From assembly GCA_038045265.1 (NCBI GenBank), contig JBBSYL010000014.1:1-64000 (forward strand): 64,000 bases of DNA, read 5' to 3'. Below the pieces are notes generated by a model that worked only from the letters and a program-made list of their open reading frames with translations, did not search any database and had not been told where the DNA came from. Below, piece by piece: positions 53,153 to 61,895 of the stretch (position 1 is its first letter; the number at the start of each line of letters is the position of its first letter). The stretch is from SICV01 sp038045265. Its GTDB lineage: Archaea; Nanobdellota; Nanobdellia; Pacearchaeales; GW2011-AR1. A program made the translations under genes and the position numbers.

Positions 53153-56100
53153 TTACGAACAAATCCCATTCCCACATCTCATTCCATTTGCACATCTCTT
53201 CACAAAATTCCTTAACGTATCATCTGCACAGAAATACTGCTTAACGCTTAATCCAGATTCCGCACATTTATCTCCATATTCCTGCCCCTGATAAAACACT
53301 TTTCCATATCTAGTCAAATCATTATTAACATCATCATCCACGCACGCCCTCTGTATATTAACATCCTGCTCAACGCACTTTCCAGAATCACATCTTACCT
53401 GACATCCTTTAACACTCTCTTTAACTTTATACTCTGATCTAAAGAATCCCTTTCCACACGTATATTCTCTAACTTCTCTTCCATTTACACATTCATCATT
53501 ATAAGTTATGCTTTTATCAATCACATTTCCGAATGTATTTATATCAAATCCATCGCTGTCAGCACATTCAACAGAAACAACTTTGCAATCTACAGCACAA
53601 TTGTCAACGTTCTCTCCATTATCTTCCTCACACAATCCATTATTATTACATACTGGCCCTTCTTCATATTTACAATAACTTTCAATAGTTCCAGGATGAA
53701 TACAACTATCTATTGTCCTTTCATTGTTATCATTACAATCAACATCTTGAATACATTCTATTCTCTGATATTCACAATAATTCCCTCCTTCTCTATTAGT
53801 ACATTTATCTTCAGTATATTCATTATCATCATTGCAATCTAAATCAACTTGACAAGCATTTCCAGCAGTGTGACATGCACCATTACTACATTCATATATC
53901 TCTCCAGTTCCTTTAAGAACACCATATCCTAACCCATTAGGAAGAATTTGTATATCTCTTGCTATATCTTCTCCAAATGATGGACTTCCCTGATATTCAA
54001 TCTCTCCCGATGTATAAACATCTCCATATGAATCCAGCATAACAATTCCTTTATCCTTATCTAAATCAAATGCAACTGCTTTTCTATCTCCAACACCTAA
54101 ATCTGCTGGCAAAGTCTGATTAAATCTAGTAAAGTTAGTATTCAAAGATTTAGCCTCACATTTATCATCTCCATCCTCACAAATAACTTCCTCACCACAT
54201 ACGTAAACACTTCCATCTTGGCTTAAAACATAATAACCAAAACTATACATATTAGTACTTTCTACAAATGAATAAACTGGCTTTACTCTAACAGCATGAT
54301 TAACTCCCTCTCTGATAACATCATGTCTTCCATCCCATGCTGAACATTTGAAAAAAGAATAATCATTTCTATAAAATTGTTGCCATCCATTTCGATACAT
54401 ATAAAAGACACTTCCATCACCTTTGAGCAAAACAACTTCACTATCTCCATAATAAATAAGAGAAACCCCAACATCTTTTATATCGGTAAATATCTCCTCA
54501 TAATTTCTAAAAAGTAGTCTAACACTATAAGGTTCTCCGACATCATACAATCTTCCTTCAGAATCTAATAAAATTATATTATCTCCCATACCACGTGAAG
54601 CACTCTGTAAATAGTTTCCATCAGAAAATTCTGGACCATTATCGGTAGTAAACCTCGTATTCCCTCTTCTATAAACTTTCCCAGAACTATCTATAAGATA
54701 ATAACTACTACTATCCGAATTACCACGAGAATATAAAAATCTTCTCGCTTTGTCTTCTCCCTGAAAATCAACTGGCTCAAAATTTTGAGCAATAAAATTG
54801 TAATTTATATTCTGAGTAGCATAAATTCCTTTATTAATCTCCATTATAGAAACAGTAGCTTCATTATTCTCTTCCGTTCCACCTACTTCTCGAGGATTAG
54901 TATCTCTAACAGCTATAGCTCCTTCAACTTTCTCCCCAGCACGAATCAAAGAAGGATAATCTTTGTAACCAGAAATATATTTCAAATTAGGAACCACCCA
55001 CCAAGACTTACCAGTTTCTAAAGAAACATTAAACCAAATTTCTCTGTCATCACAAATACCTTCATCATTATTCATCAATTCAAAACTATAATAAAACACC
55101 TCATTCGGAGTTCCAGAAATGCTTAAGGGTCTAATTGTAAAAGTCGGTTCTCTCCTTACACACTGCTTATCACTAACTTTAACTTCAATAGTTGCATTTT
55201 CTGAATTAACATCTAACGTTCTAATTTCCACATTAGTTTTAGGATCAAAAAACTCCCTGCCATCTCTAATGCTAGCATTTCTAGGATACATCTTTGGAGT
55301 CATTGCAATATGTTGTGATGGACTTCCTCCAGGTCCATTCTCAATAGATTCATATATTCTCACCTGAGGACCCATTCCAATTTCCTCATTAATAAAAAAA
55401 TCCTGCCCCGTTGGAGTCCTATGCTCCACATAATAAAAATCTTTTGCATTCCCAAATTCATCAATTTTTCTAGGAACTTTTAAAGCCAGTTCATCACTCA
55501 AATTCTCAAAAGGCTTAATAGTGTAAACTCCATCAGAACTAATCTGAATAGTATTGCTACTATTTATCCAGGTTATCTCCTCTTTATACATTGAATTTAT
55601 ATGCCCTTGTTCAGAATTATAAATATTTGAACCCATAACATCAAAATGATCTCTATATTCATAACTATTACATTTTGAAAAATCATCTATATAATTTTCT
55701 TCACCGCAATCCATCAAATTAGAATGCATTGCTCCAAAATTATGCCCCATCTCATGTTCTACAACAGCATAATATCTTTCATTTTGAAAATTAACTGGAG
55801 TCAACCAAATCACACTCATATTTAGATTACCTTCTCCAGTCTGGATATTTCCCATACCTACCCCTGCACACCCAAAACAATTTCTCTCATCAACAGAAAT
55901 AACTCTTGAATACTTGCTGAAATTGACATTATCATCTATAGCAGGATTAGTTATTTGAACAATACCTCCGTATTCTTGAAATACTTCATATATCCCATAA
56001 ACATCCCATTCCAAACTAACTTTTCCATAACTAACTTCCTTAAAGTACTCATTAACTTTCTGCATATGAGACTCTAAAAGAGGCCAGTCATAATCTTCTC

Positions 56101-56830
56101 CTCCAACTGGCTTAGTAAAGATAATTGCAATTTTCTGCACTCCGAAATTTTCTTCTCTTCTAGGTACATTAGATTCTTCAAGAACTTCAAACGCACTTGT
56201 TTCAGCACTTGAAGTAGCAAGATAATTCCCTAATTCTACTCCTTCAACTTTAACCCTCGCTCCTGAAACTTCTCTAGGTATAGAACCATCTGCAAATTTT
56301 AGATTATATTTTTTATTTGTCGTTTTCAAAAAAAACTGGAATTCATCAGTTTTATTGACATTATTCTCTACACCTAAATGCGGAGTCTCTAATACTTGCA
56401 AAGTCCCTTCTCTAGCTGTCTTCTTCTCTAAATATGGCTTTGCATCTCTCAAAACAGTTTCCTGTTGTTCTTGAGGTATAGTTAAAGTTAAAAACAAGTC
56501 TGGTCTTTTATCAGCCAATTTAAGCATAGCAGTCCTTCTTTCAATAGACTTTGATACAAGCTTATTTCTCTTATCAACTGCTTTTCCAACACCAAAAACA
56601 GAAGCTACTCTGCTAACAACTCCAACTTCTTCAGAAGATATGTCAAATAATTCTTTATTCAAATTACTAACCTCGTTATAATCCACATCAGATAAAATCA
56701 AGGCACTATCATCAAAATTAATTTCCTCAATGATTTGTCTATTAACATTACTTTGTGCCGCACTTACAAAAAAACTCAAACTAATCGCTACAAGAATAAA
56801 AGCAAAAAACAAAACCCCTCTTTTCATCAA
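53153..56830 (-). CDS. Secreted metzincin-type metallopeptidase with repeat domains
   Basis: A signal peptide (VLFFAFILVAISLSFFVSA) precedes a propeptide-like region and a zinc peptidase with HEMGHNFGAMH (H359, H363, H369) and Met-turn DVMGS, typical of M11/M12-like metzincins. From about 720 to 1000 come repeated DGxVYxxG-like units (SSGKVYRRG, SEGRLYDVG, GDGSVFYM, QDGSVYVCG, SYGDVYTSG), like RCC1 propeller blades. The tail has Cys-rich units (CQVDLDCNDDNEYTEDKC, CIQDVDCNDNNERTIDSC) and ends near MRCGNGICS. 1225 residues, surface role. Both sides are flanked by UPF0175 modules. Confidence 0.85.
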   Translation of the reverse strand: MMKRGVLFFAFILVAISLSFFVSAAQSNVNRQIIEEINFDDSALILSDVDYNEVSNLNKELFDISSEEVGVVSRVASVFGVGKAVDKRNKLVSKSIERRTAMLKLADKRPDLFLTLTIPQEQQETVLRDAKPYLEKKTAREGTLQVLETPHLGVENNVNKTDEFQFFLKTTNKKYNLKFADGSIPREVSGARVKVEGVELGNYLATSSAETSAFEVLEESNVPRREENFGVQKIAIIFTKPVGGEDYDWPLLESHMQKVNEYFKEVSYGKVSLEWDVYGIYEVFQEYGGIVQITNPAIDDNVNFSKYSRVISVDERNCFGCAGVGMGNIQTGEGNLNMSVIWLTPVNFQNERYYAVVEHEMGHNFGAMHSNLMDCGEENYIDDFSKCNSYEYRDHFDVMGSNIYNSEQGHINSMYKEEITWINSSNTIQISSDGVYTIKPFENLSDELALKVPRKIDEFGNAKDFYYVEHRTPTGQDFFINEEIGMGPQVRIYESIENGPGGSPSQHIAMTPKMYPRNASIRDGREFFDPKTNVEIRTLDVNSENATIEVKVSDKQCVRREPTFTIRPLSISGTPNEVFYYSFELMNNDEGICDDREIWFNVSLETGKSWWVVPNLKYISGYKDYPSLIRAGEKVEGAIAVRDTNPREVGGTEENNEATVSIMEINKGIYATQNINYNFIAQNFEPVDFQGEDKARRFLYSRGNSDSSSYYLIDSSGKVYRRGNTRFTTDNGPEFSDGNYLQSASRGMGDNIILLDSEGRLYDVGEPYSVRLLFRNYEEIFTDIKDVGVSLIYYGDSEVVLLKGDGSVFYMYRNGWQQFYRNDYSFFKCSAWDGRHDVIREGVNHAVRVKPVYSFVESTNMYSFGYYVLSQDGSVYVCGEEVICEDGDDKCEAKSLNTNFTRFNQTLPADLGVGDRKAVAFDLDKDKGIVMLDSYGDVYTSGEIEYQGSPSFGEDIARDIQILPNGLGYGVLKGTGEIYECSNGACHTAGNACQVDLDCNDDNEYTEDKCTNREGGNYCEYQRIECIQDVDCNDNNERTIDSCIHPGTIESYCKYEEGPVCNNNGLCEEDNGENVDNCAVDCKVVSVECADSDGFDINTFGNVIDKSITYNDECVNGREVREYTCGKGFFRSEYKVKESVKGCQVRCDSGKCVEQDVNIQRACVDDDVNNDLTRYGKVFYQGQEYGDKCAESGLSVKQYFCADDTLRNFVKRCANGMRCGNGICS

Positions 56831-56895
56831 TAATTAAAATCAACAGCATATTTAAGCATTATCGTTTAAGAAATCAGAATGCTAAATCCGTCAAT

Positions 56896-57390
56896 TTAAA
56901 GCTGGTTTATAACCTCTGCTATCTGCTTATACTTTCCAGCAGAAAGATAAAAACCTTCCTCAACTATTTTATCTATAAAACTTATTGTCTCTTTTTTATT
57001 TATAATCTTTCTCTTCAAAAGCATTAGTATTAGATAAATTGTTCCATGATTCTCTATTCCATAAGAATCTGCTATGCTTGATGCATAAGATTCATCAACT
57101 ATTGCGATACATTTCTTTTCTTTAGCCAAAGCCAAAACTTCCTTGTCGGCTTTGCTTAAAATTAAATTTCCATTTACCTTTAACCTTGCTTCTTTTACAG
57201 AAAATAACCTCTTATTAATCAACTCTTTTATATAACTTACTTCAGATTCCATTCTATTTTCCCCTTCTAAAATAACTTCATCATAAACATTTTTAGGAAT
57301 AATTTTTTCTCCATCCAGCAATACGACTCTATCAAGCAATCCTATTTTGCCTAAATAAATCAAAGCAGAAGAATCAAAAACAAAGCTCAT
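56896..57390 (-). CDS. PIN-like toxin (DUF3368)
   Basis: The 164-residue protein opens MSFVFDSSALIYLGKIGLLDRV, with the first acid in FDSS, followed by YDEVILEG, IAIVDESYASSIADSYGI, and a helical tail as in the DUF3368 family. It overlaps its UPF0175 partner by 4 bases. Paralogue of the toxin at 52.5 kb but clearly diverged. Confidence 0.85.
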   Translation of the reverse strand: MSFVFDSSALIYLGKIGLLDRVVLLDGEKIIPKNVYDEVILEGENRMESEVSYIKELINKRLFSVKEARLKVNGNLILSKADKEVLALAKEKKCIAIVDESYASSIADSYGIENHGTIYLILMLLKRKIINKKETISFIDKIVEEGFYLSAGKYKQIAEVINQL

Positions 57391-57686
57391 TTAAATTTTC
57401 CAAGATCTTTTTCAATAACGCTGTCTTTAACCCATAATAGCTTGGCCGCTTTTACTTTGGAAATAAAAGACCATATATCCATTCCAGCAATTTCAGCAGC
57501 TTTTGAAAGAGTAGTTGCACCTTCTGACAGTAGCTTAAAAGCATATTCAATCCTCCACTCTCTTAAGGCCTGAAATAAAAGCTTTCTGACTGCTCCAGAC
57601 TTTTCAAGATGCTCTTCTTCCATATACTTCACAAGCTCTGCTTCCAATTCCTTAGGAATTCTTGCGGATAAATTTATTTCAGTCAT
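57387..57686 (-). CDS. UPF0175-family antitoxin
   Basis: The 99-residue protein has a ribbon-helix-helix-like start (INLSARIPKELEAELVKYMEEEHLEKSGAVRKLLFQALREW) and UPF0175 core (YAFKLLSEGATTLSKAAEIAGMDIWSFISKVK). Leaderless start 25 bases from the TATA box. Pairs with the DUF3368 gene (ATGA overlap). Confidence 0.85.
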   Translation of the reverse strand: MTEINLSARIPKELEAELVKYMEEEHLEKSGAVRKLLFQALREWRIEYAFKLLSEGATTLSKAAEIAGMDIWSFISKVKAAKLLWVKDSVIEKDLGKFK

Positions 57687-57693
57687 ATGTATT

Positions 57694-57716
57694 CATTGTA
57701 TACATAGTATATAAAG
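57694..57716 (-). promoter_or_regulatory. Operator and TATA box of the second UPF0175 module
   Basis: CATTGTATACAT (57694-57705) lies between the TATA box (CTTTATATA on the - strand, 57708-57716) and the ATG at 57686; flanking ATACAT copies make a wider palindrome. Confidence 0.6.
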
Positions 57717-57778
57717 TTTACTAACAGTATTATGGTTTGATAAAAAAACAAAAGCAAATCCAAAAAGATAAAATAAAA

Positions 57779-58516
57779 TTAGAATCTGCTTAGCTTATAT
57801 TTAACATAAACTGTCTGTGAAATTCCTATATCTTCTGGCTTTATATCTCTTACAGCACTTTGTACTTTTTCAGCACTAAATTCTGCGCCTATAGAACCAG
57901 AAGAGTCTGCAACATATATTGGATAAGGCCTATAACTTAAATTATCTGTCCTTAATTCGACTAATCTTCCAAGTCTCTTTCCCTGTCCCGATGCAATTGC
58001 TTCTGCTTTCTTTCTTGCATCTTGACTTGCAAGTTCTGCAACTTTTGCTTGCTCATCTTGCTTCTTTTCATTTGATAATTCAAATTGTACACTCTGAACA
58101 CCTGCACCAGCATCTATAACATTAGTTATAACATCAGAAACTTTCGAAAATTCTTTCATCTTTATTGTAACTGTCTGGCTTACTTGATATCCATTATTCA
58201 CATATTTGCCATTCTGCCATTCTCCATATTCTCCACTGTAGTAATTGCTATATTGTATATCTTCATCATCAAATCCAAGATACCTCAAATTTCTAATTAA
58301 GTCATTTAATATTCTTGCATTTTCAACCTGCGCTCCTTCAAGTGTTGCATTCTTTGTAAAAACAAGTGCATATACATTTATTTCATCAGGAGAAGCATCA
58401 CTGCTAGCAGTCCCCTGGGTACTTATTTCGGGTCCAGACGCATATACAAAAGACATTATTCCAATCAAAACAATTATTCCAAATACAATTAAAGTTGTAT
58501 TCAATTTCCCTTCCAT
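57779..58516 (-). CDS. SIMPL-domain (DUF541) exported protein
   Basis: The second of two adjacent ATGs is preferred, because it leaves 8 bases to the Shine-Dalgarno, as for ftsZ. A signal/anchor segment (LIVFGIIVLIGIMSFVYA) precedes a SIMPL domain: ISTQGTASSDASPDEINVY ... YSNYYSGEYGE, VSQTVTIKMKEFSKVSDVI, and AQDARKKAEAIASGQGKRLG. Length about 246. SIMPL proteins are exported and of uncertain role. It ends a likely operon with a membrane-bound winged-helix regulator. Confidence 0.85.
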   Translation of the reverse strand: MEGKLNTTLIVFGIIVLIGIMSFVYASGPEISTQGTASSDASPDEINVYALVFTKNATLEGAQVENARILNDLIRNLRYLGFDDEDIQYSNYYSGEYGEWQNGKYVNNGYQVSQTVTIKMKEFSKVSDVITNVIDAGAGVQSVQFELSNEKKQDEQAKVAELASQDARKKAEAIASGQGKRLGRLVELRTDNLSYRPYPIYVADSSGSIGAEFSAEKVQSAVRDIKPEDIGISQTVYVKYKLSRF

Positions 58517-58713
58517 CATAATCTACCTCCTTTCATTTTCCTATTTTTTATCATTAAATTAATTAACAAACTACCCATTTCAGCAAACAAATTATTAACT
58601 TGAATAGAAACAATATTATCTCTACACCTTAGAAACTCATTATTATTGTGTAAACTAATAACTTCTCCAACTTTTACGCTATCTTCAATCATCATTTCCA
58701 TATTTTCCTCCAA
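58516..58713 (-). CDS. Possible small protein between the regulator and SIMPL genes
   Basis: A 65-residue frame (MEENMEMMIEDSVKVGEVISLHNNNEFL...) overlaps the regulator gene by 22 bases and the SIMPL start region. The Shine-Dalgarno of the SIMPL gene is inside its last codons (KGGRL). It may be translated as a coupling peptide or be chance. No family recognised. Confidence 0.4.
   Translation of the reverse strand: MEENMEMMIEDSVKVGEVISLHNNNEFLRCRDNIVSIQVNNLFAEMGSLLINLMIKNRKMKGGRL
58525..58533 (-). promoter_or_regulatory. Shine-Dalgarno of the SIMPL gene
   Basis: AAAGGAGGT identical to that of ftsZ; 8 bases to the second ATG, 5 to the first. Confidence 0.65.
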
Positions 58714-59291
58714 TTAAACAAAACAATAATAACTAAAGCGACTATTACTCCAGTCATAAACCAAAAAGCAGGATCTCCAACTTGAATTACATTCCCAGTA
58801 GCGCTGGCCACTGCCTCTGGAGTTTTAGCTACTAATTCCGATGATGCTGAAGACGCAGAAGAAGCACTTTCAACAGCTTTATCAGCAACACTCTCAGCAC
58901 TTCCCGCTTGCATAACTTTGCTTCCACTCCAAACTTTCAATCCAACTCCAATCAATCCAGAAATAATTAAAGTAGAAAGCAATCCCTTAATTCTCTTAAC
59001 AGGGCTTATTACTATTTTTTTATTTGCAACTCTATATTTAACAATTCTCTTTCCCTTCTCACTCCACAAAAATTCTTTTTTCTTCTCAATCAATCCTGCA
59101 TCGCTTAATTTCTCAAGATTATATCCTGCCGTATTAAGTGGGATTTTTAATTCCTCAGAAATTTCTCCAGCACTCATTTCTTTCTCAGCCAACACATCAA
59201 GTATCTTCTTGCATGTCTTATTACTTATTACATCTGCAATTTTACCAATTCTTTCATCATCCAAATCAACGCTTATTATCTTGTCACTCAT
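58692..59291 (-). CDS. Membrane-anchored ArsR-type winged-helix regulator
   Basis: Residues 18-90 form a winged helix (ISNKTCKKILDVLAEKEMSAGEISEELKIPLNTAGYNLEKLSDAGLIEKKKEF; recognition helix around PLNTAGYNLEKL). Then one or two hydrophobic segments (STLIISGLIGVGLKVWSG and, at the end, FWFMTGVIVALVIIVLFNW) separated by a Ser/Ala-rich stretch, so the DNA-binding part is inside and the rest crosses the membrane. It probably senses an outside or membrane signal. It is the first gene of the SIMPL operon and has a perfect palindrome upstream. Confidence 0.82.
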   Translation of the reverse strand: MSDKIISVDLDDERIGKIADVISNKTCKKILDVLAEKEMSAGEISEELKIPLNTAGYNLEKLSDAGLIEKKKEFLWSEKGKRIVKYRVANKKIVISPVKRIKGLLSTLIISGLIGVGLKVWSGSKVMQAGSAESVADKAVESASSASSASSELVAKTPEAVASATGNVIQVGDPAFWFMTGVIVALVIIVLFNWRKIWK

Positions 59292-59327
59292 GTTTTATCT
59301 ATATAATTATTATTTATAAACCCGCTT

Positions 59328-59353
59328 TTAACTTCAAAAAGTATTGAAGTTAA
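59328..59353. promoter_or_regulatory. Perfect 10-base inverted repeat upstream of the membrane regulator
   Basis: TTAACTTCAA and TTGAAGTTAA face each other around AAAGTA. It lies about 36-62 bases before the regulator ATG, just beyond a TATA-like TTTATAA, so it may be an autoregulatory operator. Confidence 0.6.
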
Positions 59354-59512
59354 GTGAAAAAATTATAACAAAATATATCATCAAAAACATCATTATCTCT
59401 TACGATATAATTTTATCTTCTGTGCATTGTATTACCAATTTTAAGTATATATTTATAACTATTAAGTAGTAACTAAAGAAAGATTTAAATACTCTAAATA
59501 TGACATTTATTT

Positions 59513-59980
59513 ATGAGAAAAAACCTTACAAACTGTATTTTAGGATTAGCTTGTGCTCTCCAACTTACTGGCTGTCAAACTCCCTCAATAAGAGAAGAAC
59601 AAAGCCAGAGAGATTATCTAAAGCTAACTATAGAAGAGAGTGGTACCAAAAGAAATCCTATTTTTTCTGTTTTAAATGCAGAATTGCTAAAAAGCAGGCA
59701 AGTAAATCCTATTGCTAATAATTCAAGAGCTAGAAAAGATTATATTGAAACAAGAAATGAAAGAGGCGAAACTTTAGATAAAGTTCCATTATATCCTAAA
59801 GGATACTCTCCAAATACTGACAACTTTATAGCCGAAAACTTTTCAGGACAAGGAAGAGTTATTCAGTTTAGAAATGGAACATTTGAAACAGTTATACCTT
59901 ACAATCCTGCTGTCGCACATTTCTATATCTCTTCACAAAACACAAAAACAAATATTCCAGTAGCAAACATTAAAAAATAA
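59513..59980 (+). CDS. Putative lipoprotein
   Basis: The 155-residue protein begins MRKNLTNCILGLACALQLTGCQTPS: basic start, hydrophobic core and a lipobox LTGC ending at Cys21. This suggests a lipid-anchored surface protein. The remainder is soluble and basic, without cysteines, ending VPVANIKK-like (IPVANIKK). No family recognised. It has an upstream TTTAAATA box and is convergent with the peptidase gene after one base. Confidence 0.6.
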   Translation: MRKNLTNCILGLACALQLTGCQTPSIREEQSQRDYLKLTIEESGTKRNPIFSVLNAELLKSRQVNPIANNSRARKDYIETRNERGETLDKVPLYPKGYSPNTDNFIAENFSGQGRVIQFRNGTFETVIPYNPAVAHFYISSQNTKTNIPVANIKK

Positions 59981-59981
59981 A

Positions 59982-61895
59982 TTAAGTAACTAAAGGTTTA
60001 ATCGTATCTAAATTCATACATTCATTCCAATAAGATTTAGGATTTCCACCTTTAATTGCGGCAAGACAATATCCGCATGATACCACATTGAATTTTTGAT
60101 CTTCTCTATCCTTTCTCATAATACTATTTCCTGAAGGACGATACAATCCATTTACAGAACATCCCAAATAATTAGAAGTACCATAAACAGCACCATTATA
60201 CCACCATGAATTTGATGGATTTAAAACACAATTTGGCATAAACTTCCCCTGCCAACCAGGATTCCACACAAAACCAGTAAATCCTTTTTTATACACATAC
60301 TCATCACTTAAACCACAAAAAGCATGTCCTATTTCATGAGTCACAACAATTGAATCACTTGACAAAGACAACCCTCCAGGTCTAACAAAAACTGTTCCAG
60401 AATTTTTAACTGTATATCCTTTATATGTCCTCTTATTAAAAAATGAGTAGGCACTAGCATCACTTCCACAACTAGAACTTTGTCGAACAACGGATATATA
60501 TTTAGGTTTATAAAAAATATCGTTATCCTCCTCATACGTATCCCATCCAGAATCATCAAGTATTGCCAAATCTGCATAATAAGACAAGCTATCATTATAT
60601 TTTGCGAAGGGATCTATGCTAAATAGGGTATTCGCGTCAACAAAAACTTCTTGCATAAACGTCTTAGAACTATAACGAAAAGCATCTTCCCCCCTCATAC
60701 CAACAAATTTTTTCTTTCCATCTCCTTTTATCTGCAAACAAGTCTTCATAGGAATTGGCTCATCTTTATTATTTGCAGGAACATTTCTTTCCATCAATCT
60801 AAACTTAACCACATCCTTCTTATTCAAATCCTTGCCAATCGCCTCAATCATTTTATCCATCAAAGCTCCCTGAACTATCCCACTCGCCCCTCCATCTATA
60901 TCAACATCCTTGCACCCTTGTGCAGTACATTGAGTTTTCTGATGATAATTCCATCCTTTCAATATAACACCATATTCAATCTCGTTTGTAGTTTCACTTA
61001 TCTTAATAGGAGAATAGGGATTTGCAATCGAAGTTGCTTGATTCACAAAATAAAAAACTTCTTCCTGCCCATCTATATTAGTAAAAGCAAGTGCAACATC
61101 AAAAGGCAGTTCATTAGGATAAGTATAACAAGAATTTTTAGCAATTTTTATCTTTATTAAAATATTATCATAAGGAGTAAATTCCGGTTGTGGAGTAAAT
61201 CCTCTAAACTGTTTTGTCAATCTTACATAATCAGGATCGTAATCTATTTTAATATCTATTATATCTGAAATATTGACTGTTTTCGGAATTACTTCTTCAA
61301 TTGATTTTACAAACCCTGTACCATCACAAACATTGCATGAAGAACCTCCAGGAGTTGGATTATAAAAGACAGAGTGGAAAGCTCCTGTATTTGGAATAAC
61401 GCTAGGATTAGGATCTGGAGAAGTTCCTGCTAGTTTAGGAACCCAATTCCCAGCACCATCGCACACTCCGCAAGGATCAACTTCCGGCTGAGAGATAGAT
61501 TTTTCTCCAGCACCAATAAACCTTGTTCCTCCGTTGCCGTCACATAAAGTACAAACATTCAAGGGAGTTCCATCTGTCTTTCCAATCACACCACCATAAC
61601 CATTGCACATCTGACAAGCATTAGTCAAATGTCCTTGACTTCCATATGATGCAAATTTAACTCCAGGATTAATTTCACTCGGAGTATCTCCATAACTACA
61701 AGGACATGCATTCCTCCATGCTTGAATATCTCCTGTTATTGTACTACAATCAACACCATACCCTGTCTGTGCAGGACTAAAATAAATGTCTCTTATTGGT
61801 TTATTAAGCACAACTCCCAAAACGCTGACAATAATTAATAAAGAAAAGAGAAACGTAATAATAATCTCCTTGCGAACATTTATTTTATCTTTCAT
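59982..61895 (-). CDS. Secreted M64-like zinc peptidase with DnaJ-type CxxCxGxG units
   Basis: After a membrane/signal segment (residues 11-29), four CxxCxGxG units occur at 93-100 (CQMCNGYG), 114-121 (CTLCDGNG), 141-148 (CGVCDGAG) and 186-193 (CNVCDGTG), like the zinc-finger region of DnaJ. The zinc peptidase motif HEIGHAF (H519-H523) with LSDEY and later SIMR comes near the end, as in the peptidase at 41 kb. The 637-residue protein overlaps the upstream pilin-like gene by 4 bases (ATGA) with Shine-Dalgarno GAGGAGGA in its last codons. Confidence 0.8.
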   Translation of the reverse strand: MKDKINVRKEIIITFLFSLLIIVSVLGVVLNKPIRDIYFSPAQTGYGVDCSTITGDIQAWRNACPCSYGDTPSEINPGVKFASYGSQGHLTNACQMCNGYGGVIGKTDGTPLNVCTLCDGNGGTRFIGAGEKSISQPEVDPCGVCDGAGNWVPKLAGTSPDPNPSVIPNTGAFHSVFYNPTPGGSSCNVCDGTGFVKSIEEVIPKTVNISDIIDIKIDYDPDYVRLTKQFRGFTPQPEFTPYDNILIKIKIAKNSCYTYPNELPFDVALAFTNIDGQEEVFYFVNQATSIANPYSPIKISETTNEIEYGVILKGWNYHQKTQCTAQGCKDVDIDGGASGIVQGALMDKMIEAIGKDLNKKDVVKFRLMERNVPANNKDEPIPMKTCLQIKGDGKKKFVGMRGEDAFRYSSKTFMQEVFVDANTLFSIDPFAKYNDSLSYYADLAILDDSGWDTYEEDNDIFYKPKYISVVRQSSSCGSDASAYSFFNKRTYKGYTVKNSGTVFVRPGGLSLSSDSIVVTHEIGHAFCGLSDEYVYKKGFTGFVWNPGWQGKFMPNCVLNPSNSWWYNGAVYGTSNYLGCSVNGLYRPSGNSIMRKDREDQKFNVVSCGYCLAAIKGGNPKSYWNECMNLDTIKPLVT

